A DNA stretch of 64,000 bases from an uncultured Ruminococcus sp. (GCA_910576995.1 CAJTLC010000002.1:62001-126000), one strand, 5' to 3'. Positions 51,285-60,944 are shown, numbered from the stretch's first letter. Made by a program: numbers and translations. The notes: generated by a model not told the origin, from the letters alone.

Positions 51285-51884
51285 ATGATTACCGACTCAA
51301 ATATATACACCGGAGGTGGAAGTACGATTATTAACATATTTACTCCAAGCGAAGGAGAGACCGAAGAAAACGATACGGTAAACGATCTCATTGAGACTTG
51401 TGCTGAATCAAAGGACAGCCTTTGCAGACTGTATCATATGTTTAAAAAAAGCGTATTCGCCGTAGCGTTCAGCATAACATCGGATTATCATCTCTCGGAA
51501 GATTGCGTTGCCGAAACGTTTGTAAGGCTTACTCAGGTCAGGAACTTCAATCCTAAAAAAGGAGACGGTAAAGGTTACATACACAAGATAGCCCGAAACG
51601 TCGCACTGGAAATGCGCCGCAGTTTCAAAAAAGATACGGATGATTTCTATCTTTCAGGATACGGCGACGCTGACGAAACTGTGGAAAACAGTATTTATAT
51701 AAATCAGCTTCTAACATTTTTGAACGACAAACAACGGCAGATAGTAGTAATGCGCTGCTGCAGCGAACTGACGTTCAAAGAGATCGCAAAGATCATGAAA
51801 TGCCCGGAAACCACGGTAAAATCAAGGTACAAAAAAGCTTTAGCCATATTACAGGAAAAGGCAGGTGTTAACAGTGAAAAATGA
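51285..51884 (+). CDS. ECF-type RNA polymerase sigma factor
   Basis: 199 residues. Sigma region 2 (LYHMFKKSVFAVAFSITSDY, HLSEDCVAETFVRL, GYIHKIARNVALEMRR) and region 4 (LNDKQRQIVVMRCCSELTFK, EIAKIMKCPETTVKSRYKKA) are intact and no region 3 separates them, which defines the ECF class. A 40-residue N-terminal extension precedes region 2. The ATG at 51285 follows GGGAGGGAG; an ATG at 51246 lacks a site. The following gene overlaps its end and encodes a membrane protein, as expected for an anti-sigma partner. Confidence 0.9.
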   Translation: MITDSNIYTGGGSTIINIFTPSEGETEENDTVNDLIETCAESKDSLCRLYHMFKKSVFAVAFSITSDYHLSEDCVAETFVRLTQVRNFNPKKGDGKGYIHKIARNVALEMRRSFKKDTDDFYLSGYGDADETVENSIYINQLLTFLNDKQRQIVVMRCCSELTFKEIAKIMKCPETTVKSRYKKALAILQEKAGVNSEK

Positions 51885-53325
51885 ATACTTCGGACATCAG
51901 GAAATTGAAAAACTTCTGAAAAACAAAATGAACGAGCTTTCTGACTCTGTTGACTGCTTTGATAAAATCTCAGCAAAAGCTTTTCCATCTGAAAAATCGG
52001 ATTTTTCCGAAAGCGGATTCACCGTAAGCGGCCTTGAAAATGTTACTGGAAGATCACGTAAACACCATATTCTGAAATGGGCGGCAATTTCAGCGGCTGC
52101 TGTCATCTGCATTGCCGTTATTCCCAAAACAGGATTTGTTAACCGCGTTTACAAAAATATGACATGCGGTTCCGTTAAACGAATTTATCAGGAGCTTTTA
52201 ACCGAGATCGACCGCGAAACCAAGGAAAACGAATATCTCATCACCGACTATCCACTGGATTTTTATATTCAGAACGACGTTCTGATCACGCCGCTTTTCA
52301 GATGTCCTTTCGAGGAGATCGATAAGGAAAACGTGCAGGTTCGACTTTTTATACGTCAGATCAACGGCATTAATACAAATCAGATATACGCAGCAGCATA
52401 CTGTGACACTTATTCAAATGAAAATATTTTAGCCGCAGCAGAATCAAATTTTAAATTCACCCAAGAAGAAATAGACGCTGTCGTTCAGGATATTTCAAAT
52501 ATCACAGATTTTTTCTCTGCTGAGGATGATCTGATATCCAACACTGTCGAATCTTGCTTTACAACTAACGATCCGCATGAAATATTGAATTCCGCCGGCG
52601 AAGTCGTTTCTTTGGCTTCATTTGAATACGCTTCTATCGTAAAAACACCAAATGGAATCGATACGCTCAAAACAAGCGTCATTTTCGGAAAATCTACAGA
52701 ATTGCCCGAAAGTCCGTATAATTATGACATTATTTCTAAAAACGGCAGCGGCGAGACCGTCGATATACCGCGCGATGAAATGTGGCATAGATCTATGTAT
52801 TTCAACGGAAATTCGGCAATGCCGACGGAGCAGCTCTCGAACTTTACGCATATCGATCTGTTCGCGAATTCGAATCAGACTGTAAATACAATTAAATTTT
52901 ACTCAATATTGCCTTACAGCAGTCAGAATTCCGATTATACCGCGAATGCCGAGTTGACTATCGGAAGCGAATATCAAAATTGGTACAGTATTATTTCGCC
53001 GTCAGATTTATTCTCTTTGTTCACTTTAAAACTTTACTACCCGTCGGCTTTTCAAAACGGAATTGTTGAAGTTAAAGACGGATATGACTTTCTTAACAGC
53101 GTTGATACTTATTCAGAAATTCAGAAAAATGCCGATCAAGAAATTGCAATGTACAAATCGCAGCTTTTTAATTTAGACAAAAATATTCAAGAACTGGAAT
53201 TGATTCAAAAAAACCTTGAAGATCAAGAAAAAATAATGGACGCAGAAGCTCAAATGTTAGAATATTATGAACAAAGAGAAGTCATTCAAAACGAGATTGA
53301 GCGCATCCGTTCGGAACTTAACTGA
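51874..53325 (+). CDS. Single-pass membrane protein, probable anti-sigma factor
   Basis: 483 residues. A cytoplasmic N-terminal segment of about 65 residues (HQEIEKLLKNKMNELSDSVD) precedes one membrane helix (about 70-88, ILKWAAISAAAVICIAVIPK). An extracellular domain of roughly 320 residues has no motif I recognise. A charged coiled coil ends the protein (about 425-483, heptads such as LELIQKNLEDQEKIMDAEAQ). It starts with GTG at 51874, preceded by AGGTG and overlapping the sigma gene by 11 bases. Topology and coupling suggest an anti-sigma/sensor; sequence similarity to known anti-sigma zinc domains is absent. Confidence 0.7.
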   Translation: MKNEYFGHQEIEKLLKNKMNELSDSVDCFDKISAKAFPSEKSDFSESGFTVSGLENVTGRSRKHHILKWAAISAAAVICIAVIPKTGFVNRVYKNMTCGSVKRIYQELLTEIDRETKENEYLITDYPLDFYIQNDVLITPLFRCPFEEIDKENVQVRLFIRQINGINTNQIYAAAYCDTYSNENILAAAESNFKFTQEEIDAVVQDISNITDFFSAEDDLISNTVESCFTTNDPHEILNSAGEVVSLASFEYASIVKTPNGIDTLKTSVIFGKSTELPESPYNYDIISKNGSGETVDIPRDEMWHRSMYFNGNSAMPTEQLSNFTHIDLFANSNQTVNTIKFYSILPYSSQNSDYTANAELTIGSEYQNWYSIISPSDLFSLFTLKLYYPSAFQNGIVEVKDGYDFLNSVDTYSEIQKNADQEIAMYKSQLFNLDKNIQELELIQKNLEDQEKIMDAEAQMLEYYEQREVIQNEIERIRSELN

Positions 53326-53424
53326 CATAATTTACAGACATAATCATCAGGCATATTTTACGACAAAAACCTGTCGGCGTGAATCCGCTGAGATCATCAT
53401 GTTACAACAAAATCAGAAAGCTTA

Positions 53425-53463
53425 TCAGGGCTGCCATATTAAACGGCAGCCCTGATTTTTATT
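53425..53463 (+). terminator. Terminator of the sigma/anti-sigma operon
   Basis: TCAGGGCTGCC pairs with GGCAGCCCTGA around ATATTAAAC, followed by TTTTTATTT. Confidence 0.85.
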
Positions 53464-53602
53464 TATGAGAACAAGTTCTAAGATTTTTTTAAGAATTACA
53501 TCGCAAATTACTTAAGAATTATGTGATATTATTTTTATTATACTCGACGTCGCACACAAATTGTGCAATATCGCGTTAAATCAAAATAAAGGAGTAATCA
53601 CA

Positions 53603-54268
53603 ATGAAAAAAATACTTAAAGGAACAGCGATTATTGCAGTGGGTCTGATCGTCGTGATCGCATTGATAACCTTCAAAAATATCAGGATCATAAGCGAAAG
53701 CAGCCGTTCGGAATACAAAGGCGAATGGAATCTGATACTTGTAAATTCCGAAAACGCTCTTCCCAAAAATTACGATATCGAACTCACTCTTTTATCAAAC
53801 GGAGTCTCGGTCGATTCGAGAATATATCCCGATTTACAGAAAATGTTTGACGACGCCCGCAGCGAAGGGATCTACCCGATAGTAGGCGAGGGATATCGTA
53901 CTCACAACGAGCAGAAAGCGATGATGCGCGAGAAAACCGCAGCATTTATTGCGGACGGCTATTCAATGAAAGAAGCAGAAGAATTAGCCGCAGACTTAGT
54001 TGCAGAACCAGGAAAAAGCGAACATGAACTCGGTATCGCTCTTGACATAAACGCCGATACCTCCGCCTCCACTAACGAAGAAGTTTACGCATGGCTTGCT
54101 GAAAATGCCTATAAATACGGTTTCATTCTGCGCTATCCTCTGGGAAAGGAAGATATCACAGGTATAGATTACGAGCCGTGGCATTACAGATATGTAGGCG
54201 CTGACGCAGCTTTGGAAATTTTCACGAAGCAATTGACGCTTGAAGAATATCTGAACGCACTCAAATAA
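53603..54268 (+). CDS. D,D-carboxypeptidase of the VanY/M15B family
   Basis: 221 residues. An N-terminal membrane helix (about 5-25, GTAIIAVGLIVVIALITFKN) anchors an extracellular zinc carboxypeptidase that trims the terminal D-alanine of peptidoglycan stems. The zinc site is SEHELGIALDI (His, Asp) and EPWHYRYVG (second His); GEGYRTHNEQKAMM carries the substrate Arg. AAGGAG precedes the ATG at 53603; an earlier frame begins at 53561 without a site. No van regulatory or ligase genes are nearby, so this is a housekeeping enzyme rather than a resistance gene. Confidence 0.92.
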   Translation: MKKILKGTAIIAVGLIVVIALITFKNIRIISESSRSEYKGEWNLILVNSENALPKNYDIELTLLSNGVSVDSRIYPDLQKMFDDARSEGIYPIVGEGYRTHNEQKAMMREKTAAFIADGYSMKEAEELAADLVAEPGKSEHELGIALDINADTSASTNEEVYAWLAENAYKYGFILRYPLGKEDITGIDYEPWHYRYVGADAALEIFTKQLTLEEYLNALK

Positions 54269-55580
54269 ACAGCATACTTAAACCATGCTCGCGCGCATAG
54301 CGTTCAGCTTTTTTGCGATTTATCTGCTTCAATACGCGCAGGATAAGCTTATGACCTTTTTTCACATCGGAAGCGTTATAATCAACGCCGTCAAATTCCA
54401 TAACATGGACATTATAAATATTTTCGCATCCGCAAAACGCGTCGTCGCGAATATCCTTAGTTTGTATGCTTATTTTGACATTAGTCAAATTATTGCATCC
54501 GTAAAACGCCCAGCTTCCAATCGTTTTTACGGACGGCGGTATAGTTATATCTTCAAGGGAACGACACCATGAAAAAGCGCTTTCGCCTATTGACGCAACA
54601 GAATCTGATATGACTATTCGTTTCAAGCCGTAGCACTCGGAAAAAGCAGCGTTTCCGATAGATTCAACGGGATGAGAAATTATTACTCTGTTCAGATTTC
54701 TGCATGAGAAAAAGCTGAGATCGCTGATTTTTTTCAACTGCGCGGGGAAAGTAAGCTTTCTTATCGAACTGCATCTGCCGAACGCTCCTTTTCCGATAGT
54801 TTTCAAAGAATTCGGGAAATTCAATTCTTTCATCCGCTGACATTTAAGAAAAGCATTTTCGCCGATTGTTTCCAGGTTTTTCGAAAAAACGATCTCCTCA
54901 AGGTTAACACAGTGAGCAAAAGCAAATTTGTCAACAGTTTTAACGCTGTCTGACATAATAATTTTCTTAGCGGAAGTATTTCCTCTGAAAGCATATTTGC
55001 CAATATAAACAATGCCGTCCGGAATGTGTATCGCTTCGTTTGTACCAATATATTTAATAAGCAGCGTACCATTTTTGGCGATAGCCATGTTGTTAACATC
55101 GTCGATAACAATATTTTCCGCCTGTTCAATATCTTTATCGACATACAGCGCGTCAAGATCGTCGCGGCTTAGAACCGTCGTGGGAAATCTGACAGGCTCT
55201 TCCAAAATAGCCTTTGCCTCTTCCGATAACTGAGGCGGCGGCGGAAATTTTTTTTCATTATCCTGCACGGAAGCTTCTTTTTTTAGCTCTTCTGTTCTGA
55301 TATCGGGGATTTCAGCTTTCGGCTGTTCTGCTTTGATTTCGGGAATCTCTGCTTTTTTGGGCGTTTCAGCTTTCGGCTGCTCCGCCTTGATTTCAGGGAT
55401 TTCCGCTTTTTTCGGCTCTTCTGCCTTAATTTCGGGAGTTTCGATTTTACTGCGCTTTACAGCCTTAACTTTAACAACCTTCGCTTTTTTGCCTGCTTCT
55501 TTTATTTTAGCACACATAGGACAAGCGTCGAATTTCTCCGAATCATATCCGTGTCCCTCAACACATTTAACAATTTTCAT
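54261..55580 (-). CDS. Cytoplasmic BspA-type leucine-rich-repeat protein with N-terminal zinc motif
   Basis: 439 residues. The first 25 residues (VKCVEGHGYDSEKFDACPMC) form a Cys/His cluster like the short zinc motif found at the N terminus of some bacterial signalling proteins. A low-complexity linker (about 35-120) is built of repeats of the type EIPEIKAEQPKAE. About nine LRR_5/BspA repeats follow (about 165-400), each like SLKTIGKGAFGRCSSIRKLT. There is no signal peptide or membrane helix, unlike secreted BspA proteins. It overlaps the end of the convergent VanY gene by eight bases. A protein-binding role is likely; the partner is unknown. Confidence 0.82.
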   Translation of the reverse strand: MKIVKCVEGHGYDSEKFDACPMCAKIKEAGKKAKVVKVKAVKRSKIETPEIKAEEPKKAEIPEIKAEQPKAETPKKAEIPEIKAEQPKAEIPDIRTEELKKEASVQDNEKKFPPPPQLSEEAKAILEEPVRFPTTVLSRDDLDALYVDKDIEQAENIVIDDVNNMAIAKNGTLLIKYIGTNEAIHIPDGIVYIGKYAFRGNTSAKKIIMSDSVKTVDKFAFAHCVNLEEIVFSKNLETIGENAFLKCQRMKELNFPNSLKTIGKGAFGRCSSIRKLTFPAQLKKISDLSFFSCRNLNRVIISHPVESIGNAAFSECYGLKRIVISDSVASIGESAFSWCRSLEDITIPPSVKTIGSWAFYGCNNLTNVKISIQTKDIRDDAFCGCENIYNVHVMEFDGVDYNASDVKKGHKLILRVLKQINRKKAERYAREHGLSMLFI

Positions 55581-55673
55581 ATAACCACTCCACGAATAAT
55601 ATCCCCGATTATAGATTTTTGTCTTACGACACTATCGGAGATTATTTTAAGAAATAATGAATACATCAATTTA

Positions 55674-55702
55674 ATTATAGCATAATCATAAAGAAATTGC
55701 AA
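55674..55702 (-). promoter_or_regulatory. Promoter of the leucine-rich-repeat gene
   Basis: On the minus strand TTGCAA (55702-55697) and TATAAT (55679-55674), spacer 17 bp. The rest of 55703-55893 is A/T-rich without a gene. Confidence 0.6.
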
Positions 55703-55893
55703 GAAAGTATTTTAGTATAATCAGATTTTTGTTAAAACTGCCGAAACTCGCCTGCTTCATAAATTGAAAACAACGTAAATTCAGCATTTTAATAATTTGC
55801 ATTTGTGCATTATTACCAAACGCTAAAATTCATTTTGATAATTAAAGAATTGCAAATTTAAATTCTGAAAAATGCAAAATAAATGCAAAAATT

Positions 55894-55923
55894 ATTGACT
55901 TTAAGCAAAGCTGGAATTATAAT
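55894..55923 (+). promoter_or_regulatory. Promoter of the solute-binding lipoprotein
   Basis: TTGACT at 55894-55899 and TATAAT at 55918-55923, spacer 18 bp. Confidence 0.6.
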
Positions 55924-55982
55924 AAAGATACAGAACGCGTTCAATAAGTTCATTAATTCACCCTTTGGAAAGGATTCAAATT

Positions 55983-58382
55983 ATGAAGAAAATTTTTACA
56001 GCGATCATGGCTGCTTCGATTTTCTGCACCACAGCGTCCTCATGCAGTTCGATCGCCAAAAACAAAACTTCCGAAAGTACAAGCGACAGTTCGGTATCTA
56101 CAGACGAAGTAAGCGAACTCGCGGATTCTGAACAGCTTCTTCTTATCAACAGCTATAAATACGAAGAAATTCCAATGCCTGACGGCATGAAAAGCGTGTA
56201 TGATATTACTCCGATAAAGGATACGGGCGAATATATAGTTCAGTTCTCAGACGAAAAATATAATGTCGCTTATTTCAAAACCGACAGTTCTTTTTCGCAA
56301 TTCACGCCGTTTGAGCCTGATATACCGTCCGATCTGCTTGCATACGACTATTGCAGCTATAGTTATTTCTTTAATAATGACGGAAGCTTTTTCGCATTCG
56401 TCTCGACGGAAGATCACGGCGGCATAAAAATTCCCGACGAATACGATGAAAATTTCGACTACGAAGCTTATAATAATAACTGCATATCAAGTTATACGCT
56501 ATGCGCCTATGATAAAAACGGCACTCTTATTTCGAAAACTCCGATAAATTATTCGGAAGAATATTTTGATGATGATTACAATTATCTTAACATTTACTCC
56601 TGCGGAACTAATGAAGGCGATTTCATACAAAGTCTGTCAAACAGAGACGCTATGTCAAACGAAGGAGTTATAGTAACTATAGACGCAAACGGAAATCCCG
56701 AAAAACATATCGCTGAATCCAATACCGAAAAAATAAATATCGGATACGCATTTCTGAAAGATTCCGAAGGAAAAACCGTGATCTTCGAAACGTATTCCGA
56801 ACCCCAAAAAGACGAGCAAGGCAGGGAATGTTATACCATGTCGTTCAACTTGCGCATGATGAACAGCGATTATACGCTCGGCGAACCGTTTTTCAGTCTT
56901 TCCGACTTCGGCATTGACGGCGGCGCTCCATCTCCCGGAACAGGCGATTATAAAATGTATATGTCAATGACAGACGGTCTTTTCGGCATCAAGGACGACG
57001 GAAGTATGACGCAGATAATTAACTGGAATGAATCAGGCGTTGAGCCTATGCAGGCTTACTGCGTCGGCGAAAATGAATTTATAGGTATCAATAGCCCTGT
57101 AAACAGTAATGAATCAACGCTCGTTCGCCTTACTCCGCGCGACCCGAGCGAATTCGCAAATAAAAAAGTAATAACCATAGCAAATATTGACAATTACTAT
57201 CCCACAGCCGAGATCTACAATTTCAATAATTCGCAGTCGGAATATCATGTGCAGACGCTTAATTACGCTTTAAGCGACGACTATGAACAAAACCTCAAAC
57301 AATTTAATCTCGATCTGATTTCCGACAACGTACCCGATATAATATATGGTCTGCCTTACAGTTTTTATCTGAATTACCAAAATAAAGGCGTATTTGCCGA
57401 TCTCAGCCAATTTATCGAAAACGATTCTGAAGTGAACCGCAATACGATAATGCCGAACGTTCTGAAAGCCATCGAAAGCAGCGACGAAAAAATCTACAAT
57501 TTATGCACCGCTTTTTCAATCAAGAGCCTTGTAGCAAAAACGCGTGTTTTTGACAAAGAAAACTGGACGTTCGACGAAATGCTCGATCTCTACGAAAACG
57601 CTCCTCCCGAAGCTGTTCATATTTATGATGGCGAAACAAAATCAGATATGTTCCGTGCAATGTTTTTCACTATGAACGATCTTATAGATTATAAAAACGC
57701 AACCTGCGATTTCAATAATCAACAAGTAATACAAATGCTGGAATTCTGCAATCGTTTTGTAAATGAGATAGATATGCCCGATAAAGAAAGCGATCCCGAA
57801 GGTCATCAAGGCTATTATACTGATAAACACACATGGCTGAAAAACGATCAAATACTTGTTACACCAGTTGGTTTCAGCAATGGTTTTACGGCATTTGACA
57901 GTGTAAAGTATCTTGAGGGCGGCGGAGAAGATCTCACATTTGTGGGATATCCAACGAACAACGGCAAGGGCGGCAGATTAATTCCCGAAGGTATCATGGC
58001 TGTTACGGAATCCTCGAAAAATAAAGAGGGCGCATGGGAATTTATCAAGAATTACATCATCGAGACGAGTTCCGATTTCAGCGATGAATATTCATATGGT
58101 CTCCCCATATTGATGGACGCATTCAATAAAGCCCTCGACGCCGAAATGTCGGCTGAACATACGGCAAGCGGTATGGAAATTCCCTCCCTTACGCAGAAAG
58201 ATCGCGATATGATCTATGATTACGTTTTGCAGTGCGATTCTCTTGGAACTGTTTTTGATCTCGATCTTGAACTCCTTTGCAATGAAGAAGCGAATATCTA
58301 TTTCGCAGGCGGTCAGACTGCCGAAGAAACTGCCGAACATATCCAAAATCGAGCTTCGATACTCATTAGCGAAAAAAGCTGA
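55983..58382 (+). CDS. Large extracellular solute-binding lipoprotein
   Basis: 799 residues. A lipoprotein signal ends in the lipobox TASSC (Cys near residue 21), then a Ser/Thr-rich tether. The first half (about 45-390) is made of beta-rich stretches such as YIVQFSDEKYNVAYFKTDSS that resemble propeller blades. The second half (about 400-799) looks like a family 1 sugar-binding protein: KKVITIANIDNYYPTAEIYN, VPDIIYGLPYS, VTPVGFSNG, and GAWEFIKNYI near the end. Typical binding proteins are about 420 residues, so this is a fusion. No permease or ATPase gene adjoins it. AAAGGA precedes the ATG. Confidence 0.8.
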   Translation: MKKIFTAIMAASIFCTTASSCSSIAKNKTSESTSDSSVSTDEVSELADSEQLLLINSYKYEEIPMPDGMKSVYDITPIKDTGEYIVQFSDEKYNVAYFKTDSSFSQFTPFEPDIPSDLLAYDYCSYSYFFNNDGSFFAFVSTEDHGGIKIPDEYDENFDYEAYNNNCISSYTLCAYDKNGTLISKTPINYSEEYFDDDYNYLNIYSCGTNEGDFIQSLSNRDAMSNEGVIVTIDANGNPEKHIAESNTEKINIGYAFLKDSEGKTVIFETYSEPQKDEQGRECYTMSFNLRMMNSDYTLGEPFFSLSDFGIDGGAPSPGTGDYKMYMSMTDGLFGIKDDGSMTQIINWNESGVEPMQAYCVGENEFIGINSPVNSNESTLVRLTPRDPSEFANKKVITIANIDNYYPTAEIYNFNNSQSEYHVQTLNYALSDDYEQNLKQFNLDLISDNVPDIIYGLPYSFYLNYQNKGVFADLSQFIENDSEVNRNTIMPNVLKAIESSDEKIYNLCTAFSIKSLVAKTRVFDKENWTFDEMLDLYENAPPEAVHIYDGETKSDMFRAMFFTMNDLIDYKNATCDFNNQQVIQMLEFCNRFVNEIDMPDKESDPEGHQGYYTDKHTWLKNDQILVTPVGFSNGFTAFDSVKYLEGGGEDLTFVGYPTNNGKGGRLIPEGIMAVTESSKNKEGAWEFIKNYIIETSSDFSDEYSYGLPILMDAFNKALDAEMSAEHTASGMEIPSLTQKDRDMIYDYVLQCDSLGTVFDLDLELLCNEEANIYFAGGQTAEETAEHIQNRASILISEKS

Positions 58383-58404
58383 AATAAATTTTGACTAAAT
58401 CAAA

Positions 58405-58444
58405 AATGCCGCAGAAGAAATTATGATCTTCTGCGGCATTTTTT
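58405..58444. terminator. Bidirectional terminator
   Basis: AAATGCCGCAGAAG pairs with CTTCTGCGGCATTTTTT; serves the lipoprotein gene and the convergent diguanylate cyclase. Confidence 0.8.
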
Positions 58445-60377
58445 ATGAACGCAAATGTTTTGACAGTTTTTTCTTGCGCTTCATTTCGTACATTTTCTTA
58501 TCGGCTGCCGTAACAAATCGGAACAAATCCTCGCCTTTTTTAGGAACTGCAATTACAAATCCCGTACTTGCGCTGAGCATGAACGAATTTTTAGCCTCCA
58601 CATTAACAGCGGCAATGTTATCGTCTATCTTACGCGTCAGATTTTCAGCGTCGGATTCTGTGTAATCCGCAGCAAAAACTATAAATTCATCGCCTCCGAA
58701 ACGGCAGAATATCTCGCCCTCTGTACATGATCTGCAAAGAACGTCTGCAACGGAACGTATGGCGTTATCTCCTACATCATGCCCGAAAGTATCGTTTATC
58801 ACCTTCAATCCGTCAAGATCAATAAACATCAGCATAATATTTCTTCCCTCGTCGGCACACATATTAAAAATATCTGTGGTAGCCTGCACAAATCCGTTGC
58901 GATTGTAAATTCCAGAAAAAGTATCCTGAGCGTAAAGCCTTCCGAGAGTTTTAACGGCAAAATCAAGACTGATAAGCTTTCTGATATTTTCAAGAGCATT
59001 ATTCACGGTAATGCACCAGGATTGAAACATCGCATTATGAAGCGACACACGACAATTATGGATAGCCATATATCCAAGACATCTCTCGCCAAAATGCAGC
59101 GGAAGAATATAATAGAATTTATCATCGCCGTTCTTCTCCGGAATATCCGGCAGCAGGTCTTTTTTATGTATAGATTCTATCTCGTAAAAATTCCCCCGAC
59201 AATAGGCTATCGGAACTATCATTGTTTCAGTATAATTAATATTTACCGTCTCCGTTTTAACGACAAGCCCTTTTTGATCTATAAATTCTTTATCCCAGTT
59301 ATCGCAAAGGCAGAAATAGAATTCCTCGGGATTCATATATGATACGAATTTTTTCAGCGATCTGACAAAATCCTCAAAATTGCTGCACCCATGCAGTTCG
59401 CAGGCAAGCTGATTGAAAAGAGTCATATAATTGGTGATATTTTCAATATGGCTGTAATTCGAAATGTTCAGCTCCTTGTATTCCGAAACATCATGAATAA
59501 CGCTGTCGCAGCAGCCGCAGCTTTCCGTGAATCTGGTTGACATATTAAGTATACGGCTGCGTTCCTGCTCGATGTCATTAAAGTGATTGTAAAGCATTTT
59601 GCAGGCAAGCTGACCTGACAAAGTAAGAGGACGCTCAACAGAAGTAAGTTCTATCCTGAAATTATGATTGTTGAAAGTATTATCAAATCCCGAAACCGCT
59701 ATCTCCGACGGAACTTTAAATCCCGCTTCGAAAAGCCGATTAACGGCAGCAGCAGCCATTACATCGTTGGCGCATATAATAGCCTGCGGCATATAATCAG
59801 TATTTTCGCGGAAGTATTCTATAGCCGCCTTTCCCGACGGCGCTCTGAAATCTCCATAATAAATCCTGTTTTCTTCGATATCGATCCCATGCTCGTCAAG
59901 GACATCAAGAAAAGCTTCCAGACGCGCCGCGCTTTCGGGATTATCGGCAGGTCCGGAAATATAATTAAACTTTGTAAAACCATGAACATTGATGAAATGC
60001 TCTGTTATTTCCCGCATTGCGCTGCGGTTATCTATTCCTATGTAATAAAGCCCTTCAACATTATTATCTATAGCCACGGCAGGAATGCCGGATTCTTTTA
60101 CTCGTTTGAAAATATCATCGACTACATACTGATAGTCTATTGTATTTGTAAGCAGTACAGCGCCGTCGAAATCATTGAAATCAGGAAGATCAAAAATATT
60201 AAGTTCGCCAATATCGTGACCTTCATTATCCATCGTTCCACTAAATGAAGCAAAAACATAAAAATCGAGAAAACATTCGGAAGCGACTGATTGAATTCCG
60301 CTAAGAATGCTGCTTTGATATTTCTGATCTATTCCTGCAACTATTATCGCAATTCTATGCTTATCACGCTTATTCAA
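58443..60377 (-). CDS. Diguanylate cyclase with a LacI-type sugar-binding sensor domain
   Basis: About 644 residues. The first 290 residues match the ligand-binding domain of LacI/GalR regulators (HRIAIIVAGIDQKYQSSILS, AIICANDVMAAAAVNRLFEA, EIAVSGFDNT) without their DNA-binding helix-turn-helix. A middle region (about 300-470) with a CGCCD cluster follows. The C-terminal GGDEF domain begins near 480 (YAQDTFSGIYNRNGFVQATT) and has an intact CRFGGDEFIVFA active site, so it should make cyclic di-GMP. There is no membrane segment; the sensor is cytoplasmic. The start is uncertain: TTG at 60377 with GGAG ten bases upstream, or GTG at 60386. Confidence 0.88.
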   Translation of the reverse strand: MNKRDKHRIAIIVAGIDQKYQSSILSGIQSVASECFLDFYVFASFSGTMDNEGHDIGELNIFDLPDFNDFDGAVLLTNTIDYQYVVDDIFKRVKESGIPAVAIDNNVEGLYYIGIDNRSAMREITEHFINVHGFTKFNYISGPADNPESAARLEAFLDVLDEHGIDIEENRIYYGDFRAPSGKAAIEYFRENTDYMPQAIICANDVMAAAAVNRLFEAGFKVPSEIAVSGFDNTFNNHNFRIELTSVERPLTLSGQLACKMLYNHFNDIEQERSRILNMSTRFTESCGCCDSVIHDVSEYKELNISNYSHIENITNYMTLFNQLACELHGCSNFEDFVRSLKKFVSYMNPEEFYFCLCDNWDKEFIDQKGLVVKTETVNINYTETMIVPIAYCRGNFYEIESIHKKDLLPDIPEKNGDDKFYYILPLHFGERCLGYMAIHNCRVSLHNAMFQSWCITVNNALENIRKLISLDFAVKTLGRLYAQDTFSGIYNRNGFVQATTDIFNMCADEGRNIMLMFIDLDGLKVINDTFGHDVGDNAIRSVADVLCRSCTEGEIFCRFGGDEFIVFAADYTESDAENLTRKIDDNIAAVNVEAKNSFMLSASTGFVIAVPKKGEDLFRFVTAADKKMYEMKRKKKLSKHLRS

Positions 60378-60470
60378 ATCTCTCACTCTCCTTCCGATAA
60401 AACACACCAAATTATTCAAAAAATAATTTACTAACTAAGCTTTCCAACAATTTCAATCTCAACTATATAT

Positions 60471-60499
60471 ATTGTACAACAAAATTAGAAAAAAATCAA
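60471..60499 (-). promoter_or_regulatory. Promoter of the diguanylate cyclase
   Basis: On the minus strand TTGATT (60499-60494) and TACAAT (60476-60471), spacer 17 bp. Leader about 90 nt. Bases 60500-60710 are A/T-rich with nothing recognised. Confidence 0.55.
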
Positions 60500-60710
60500 T
60501 AGTTTTGTAAAATTATATTGATTGGAAAAATTTACGCTTTATTCATTTTTTATTTACAGATTGTAGAATATCCGCTTAATAATACAATTAGCAGTTACTG
60601 TCTTAATTTTGTATTGCATTCGACATAACAGCGTAAAATCTAAAAAAGTAAGATTATTCGCAATAAAAATTTGCAAATCGACGAAAATTTAATATATAAT
60701 TAAGCTTTTA

Positions 60711-60738
60711 TTGACAAATCTCAAAAAAATGATATACT
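60711..60738 (+). promoter_or_regulatory. Promoter of ppa
   Basis: TTGACA at 60711-60716 and TATACT at 60733-60738, spacer 16 bp. A palindromic element lies between it and the gene. Confidence 0.65.
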
Positions 60739-60765
60739 GATTATATAGAAACTTTTTTGAAACAA

Positions 60766-60923
60766 TAGACTTCCTCGGAATTTAACATGTGCCGTATGCT
60801 GAAAGATTTTAGCGATAGGCAAGGATTACGGCAAATGCGGGCTGTCGCCATTCAAGGAGGAAGACGACGCATATCTCAAAAAGATTATGGCAGGCGGCGT
60901 GCGTTAATTTCCGAGAAAGTCTA
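60766..60923. repeat. Palindromic MITE-like element, family C (158 bp)
   Basis: TAGACTTCCTCGGAATTTAA at the left and GTTAATTTCCGAGAAAGTCT at the right, with about 110 bp between them. Shorter relative at 3713-3796. It lies wholly inside the predicted ppa leader. Confidence 0.65.
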
Positions 60924-60944
60924 ATATAATCGGAGGGAATTTAA

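Noticed and set aside
53603..54268. Vancomycin-resistance VanY gene
   Set aside because: No vanRS, vanH, vanA/B or vanX genes nearby; M15 carboxypeptidases of this type are common housekeeping enzymes.
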